Below are positions 4,810-5,267 of a stretch of DNA of 5,267 bases, one piece after another. The translations under genes were made by a program, and so were the position numbers. The stretch is from Desulfobulbaceae bacterium (GTDB lineage Bacteria > Desulfobacterota > Desulfobulbia > Desulfobulbales > Desulfobulbaceae). The stretch is from assembly GCA_026990725.1 (NCBI GenBank), contig JALXCX010000290.1, positions 1 to 5,267 on the forward strand, read 5' to 3'. The notes under the pieces were generated by a model, which was given only the letters and a program-made list of their open reading frames with translations, had not been told where the DNA came from and did not search any database. The number at the start of each line of letters is the position of its first letter. Within the stretch, counting starts at the first letter, position 1.

Positions 4810-5267
4810 ATGCAGGGGTATACAAATGTGACAGCCGATGAGTTGCGGGAGTATATGCAAACCCGAAACGAGCAGGAGTATGTGCTGGTAGATGTCCGCC
4901 AGCTTAAGGAATACACGGCAGGCCATATTGCCGGAGCAACACTTATCCCTCTTGGAGAGCTGTCCGCCAGAATGGCCGAACTGCCCTGTGACCGTGATGT
5001 TGTCTTTTACTGACGTTCCGGGAAAAGGTCGCAGGCTGCGGCTACGTTTTTTATCGAAAATCCCCACTGCGCAAATAATGTCTATAATCTGCACAAAGGA
5101 ATGCTTGGCTGGAACCATGGTACGGTGCAGAATGTACCCCGGTTTAAGATTTTTGACGTACCTGCCGCAGGCGGATCACTGGCTGATCTGCTCCTGATCG
5201 GCATGGATCTTGAGCGGGGCGCTTCAAATTTTTATTCAGCCGTGCTTAAGCAACACCCTGAAGCAGC
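4810..5267 (+). CDS. Selenocysteine-containing rhodanese, likely ferritin-like fusion (3' end outside window)
   Basis: Rhodanese domains carry sulfur (or selenium) as a persulfide on an active-site cysteine. Here the frame from ATG 4810 encodes a normal rhodanese N-half: VLVDVR (25-30), EYTAGHIAGATLIPLGEL (34-51) and DVVFY (63-67). A TGA (5011-5013, codon 68) then stands where the catalytic Cys belongs. The same frame continues with RSGKRS (69-74), the rest of the active-site loop, then AAATFF...VYNLHKGMLGWN (77-101), the usual domain end. Conservation on both sides, plus a SECIS-like hairpin after the TGA, points to read-through as selenocysteine (Sec68). After the domain, LADLLLIGMDLERGASNFYSAVL (124-146) resembles the first helix of ferritin/rubrerythrin-like domains, with E135 as a possible iron ligand. 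The gene is cut at 152 codons. Alternatives are a nonsense mutation or sequencing error in a Cys version. It starts 72 nt after mgtE and may share its transcript. SelA, SelB, tRNA-Sec and SelD would be needed from elsewhere. Confidence 0.85.
5011..5013 (+). other. In-frame TGA recoded as selenocysteine (Sec68)
   Basis: This TGA replaces the Cys codon of the rhodanese active-site signature C-R-S-G-x-R-S; the protein reads VVFY-U-RSGKRS. TGT or TGC to TGA is a one-base change, so the position fits the classical Cys/Sec exchange at a catalytic site. Confidence 0.82.
5023..5050 (+). promoter_or_regulatory. Bacterial SECIS-like hairpin
   Basis: The upper stem GGTCGCA (5027-5033) pairs with TGCGGCT (5037-5043), including two G-U pairs, and closes a loop GGC (5034-5036). 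The loop starts 21 nt after the TGA. A lower AAAA/TTTT stem (5023-5026 with 5047-5050) is possible beyond a 3-base bulge. Bacterial SECIS elements are hairpins within the coding region just after the UGA, with a G in the first two loop positions, bound by SelB. The core GGTCGCAGGCTGC closely resembles GGTTGCAGGTCTGC of E. coli fdhF as I recall it, though the bulged U of fdhF is replaced by a C-G pair. Confidence 0.72.

Noticed and set aside
4810..5013. A complete 67-residue protein ending at the TGA at 5011
   Set aside because: It would stop one residue before the active-site loop of rhodanese, while the same frame continues with intact rhodanese sequence to the window end; read-through as Sec explains this better.
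4486..5118. 210-residue minus-strand open frame across the mgtE end and rhodanese start
   Set aside because: It is antisense to two recognisable genes, has low-complexity His/Gly/Lys content and no family resemblance.
4892..5197. 101-residue open frame overlapping the rhodanese gene in another frame
   Set aside because: Its translation (rich in Arg, Cys and Leu, no domain pattern) is a shadow; the meaningful protein sequence is in the frame of ATG 4810.

Overview
The window looks like chromosomal DNA from a moderate-GC Gram-negative bacterium. The protein types and the probable selenoprotein suggest an anaerobic member of the Desulfobacterota (sulfate-reducer type); this is an inference from the sequence alone. 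It holds five recognisable housekeeping or transport genes, one compact mobile element, and at the right edge a gene whose reading frame is crossed by a TGA codon at a catalytic position.

Layout, left to right. Positions 1-807 (+) are the C-terminal part of a translation elongation factor G of the second (EF-G-2-like) type. It overlaps by one base with a MogA/MoaB-family molybdopterin adenylyltransferase gene (807-1313, +). The 380-base gap to the convergent gene purM (1694-2752, -) has no gene. It holds a perfect 19-bp hairpin terminator that can work in both directions (1456-1497), then a 153-bp non-coding element (1507-1659). That element has GTAAC...GTTAC ends and an exact 8-bp target duplication, which fits a MITE mobilised by an IS66-family transposase. 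A strong sigma70-type promoter for purM lies at 2846-2875 on the minus strand. Divergent from it is a small DUF2065 (YjeT-like) membrane protein gene (2928-3128, +). A leader of roughly 140 nt with possible hairpins then precedes mgtE (3355-4737, +), a Mg2+ transporter/channel with N domain, two CBS domains and membrane domain.

The most interesting gene starts at 4810 and runs off the right end. It encodes a rhodanese domain in which the active-site cysteine codon is TGA (5011-5013). The same frame continues after the TGA with the normal rhodanese active-site loop (RSGKRS) and the rest of the domain, then a segment resembling the first helix of a ferritin/rubrerythrin-like domain. Directly after the TGA is a hairpin with a GG-starting apical loop about 20 nt downstream, much like the bacterial SECIS of E. 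coli fdhF. I therefore read it as a selenocysteine-containing rhodanese, probably fused to a ferritin-like domain, and not as a 67-residue truncated protein or a pseudogene.

The genes do not form one pathway. EF-G-2 and mogA are probably co-transcribed. purM (purine synthesis), the DUF2065 gene and mgtE appear to be separate units. The rhodanese gene starts 72 nt after mgtE and may be read from the same transcript.
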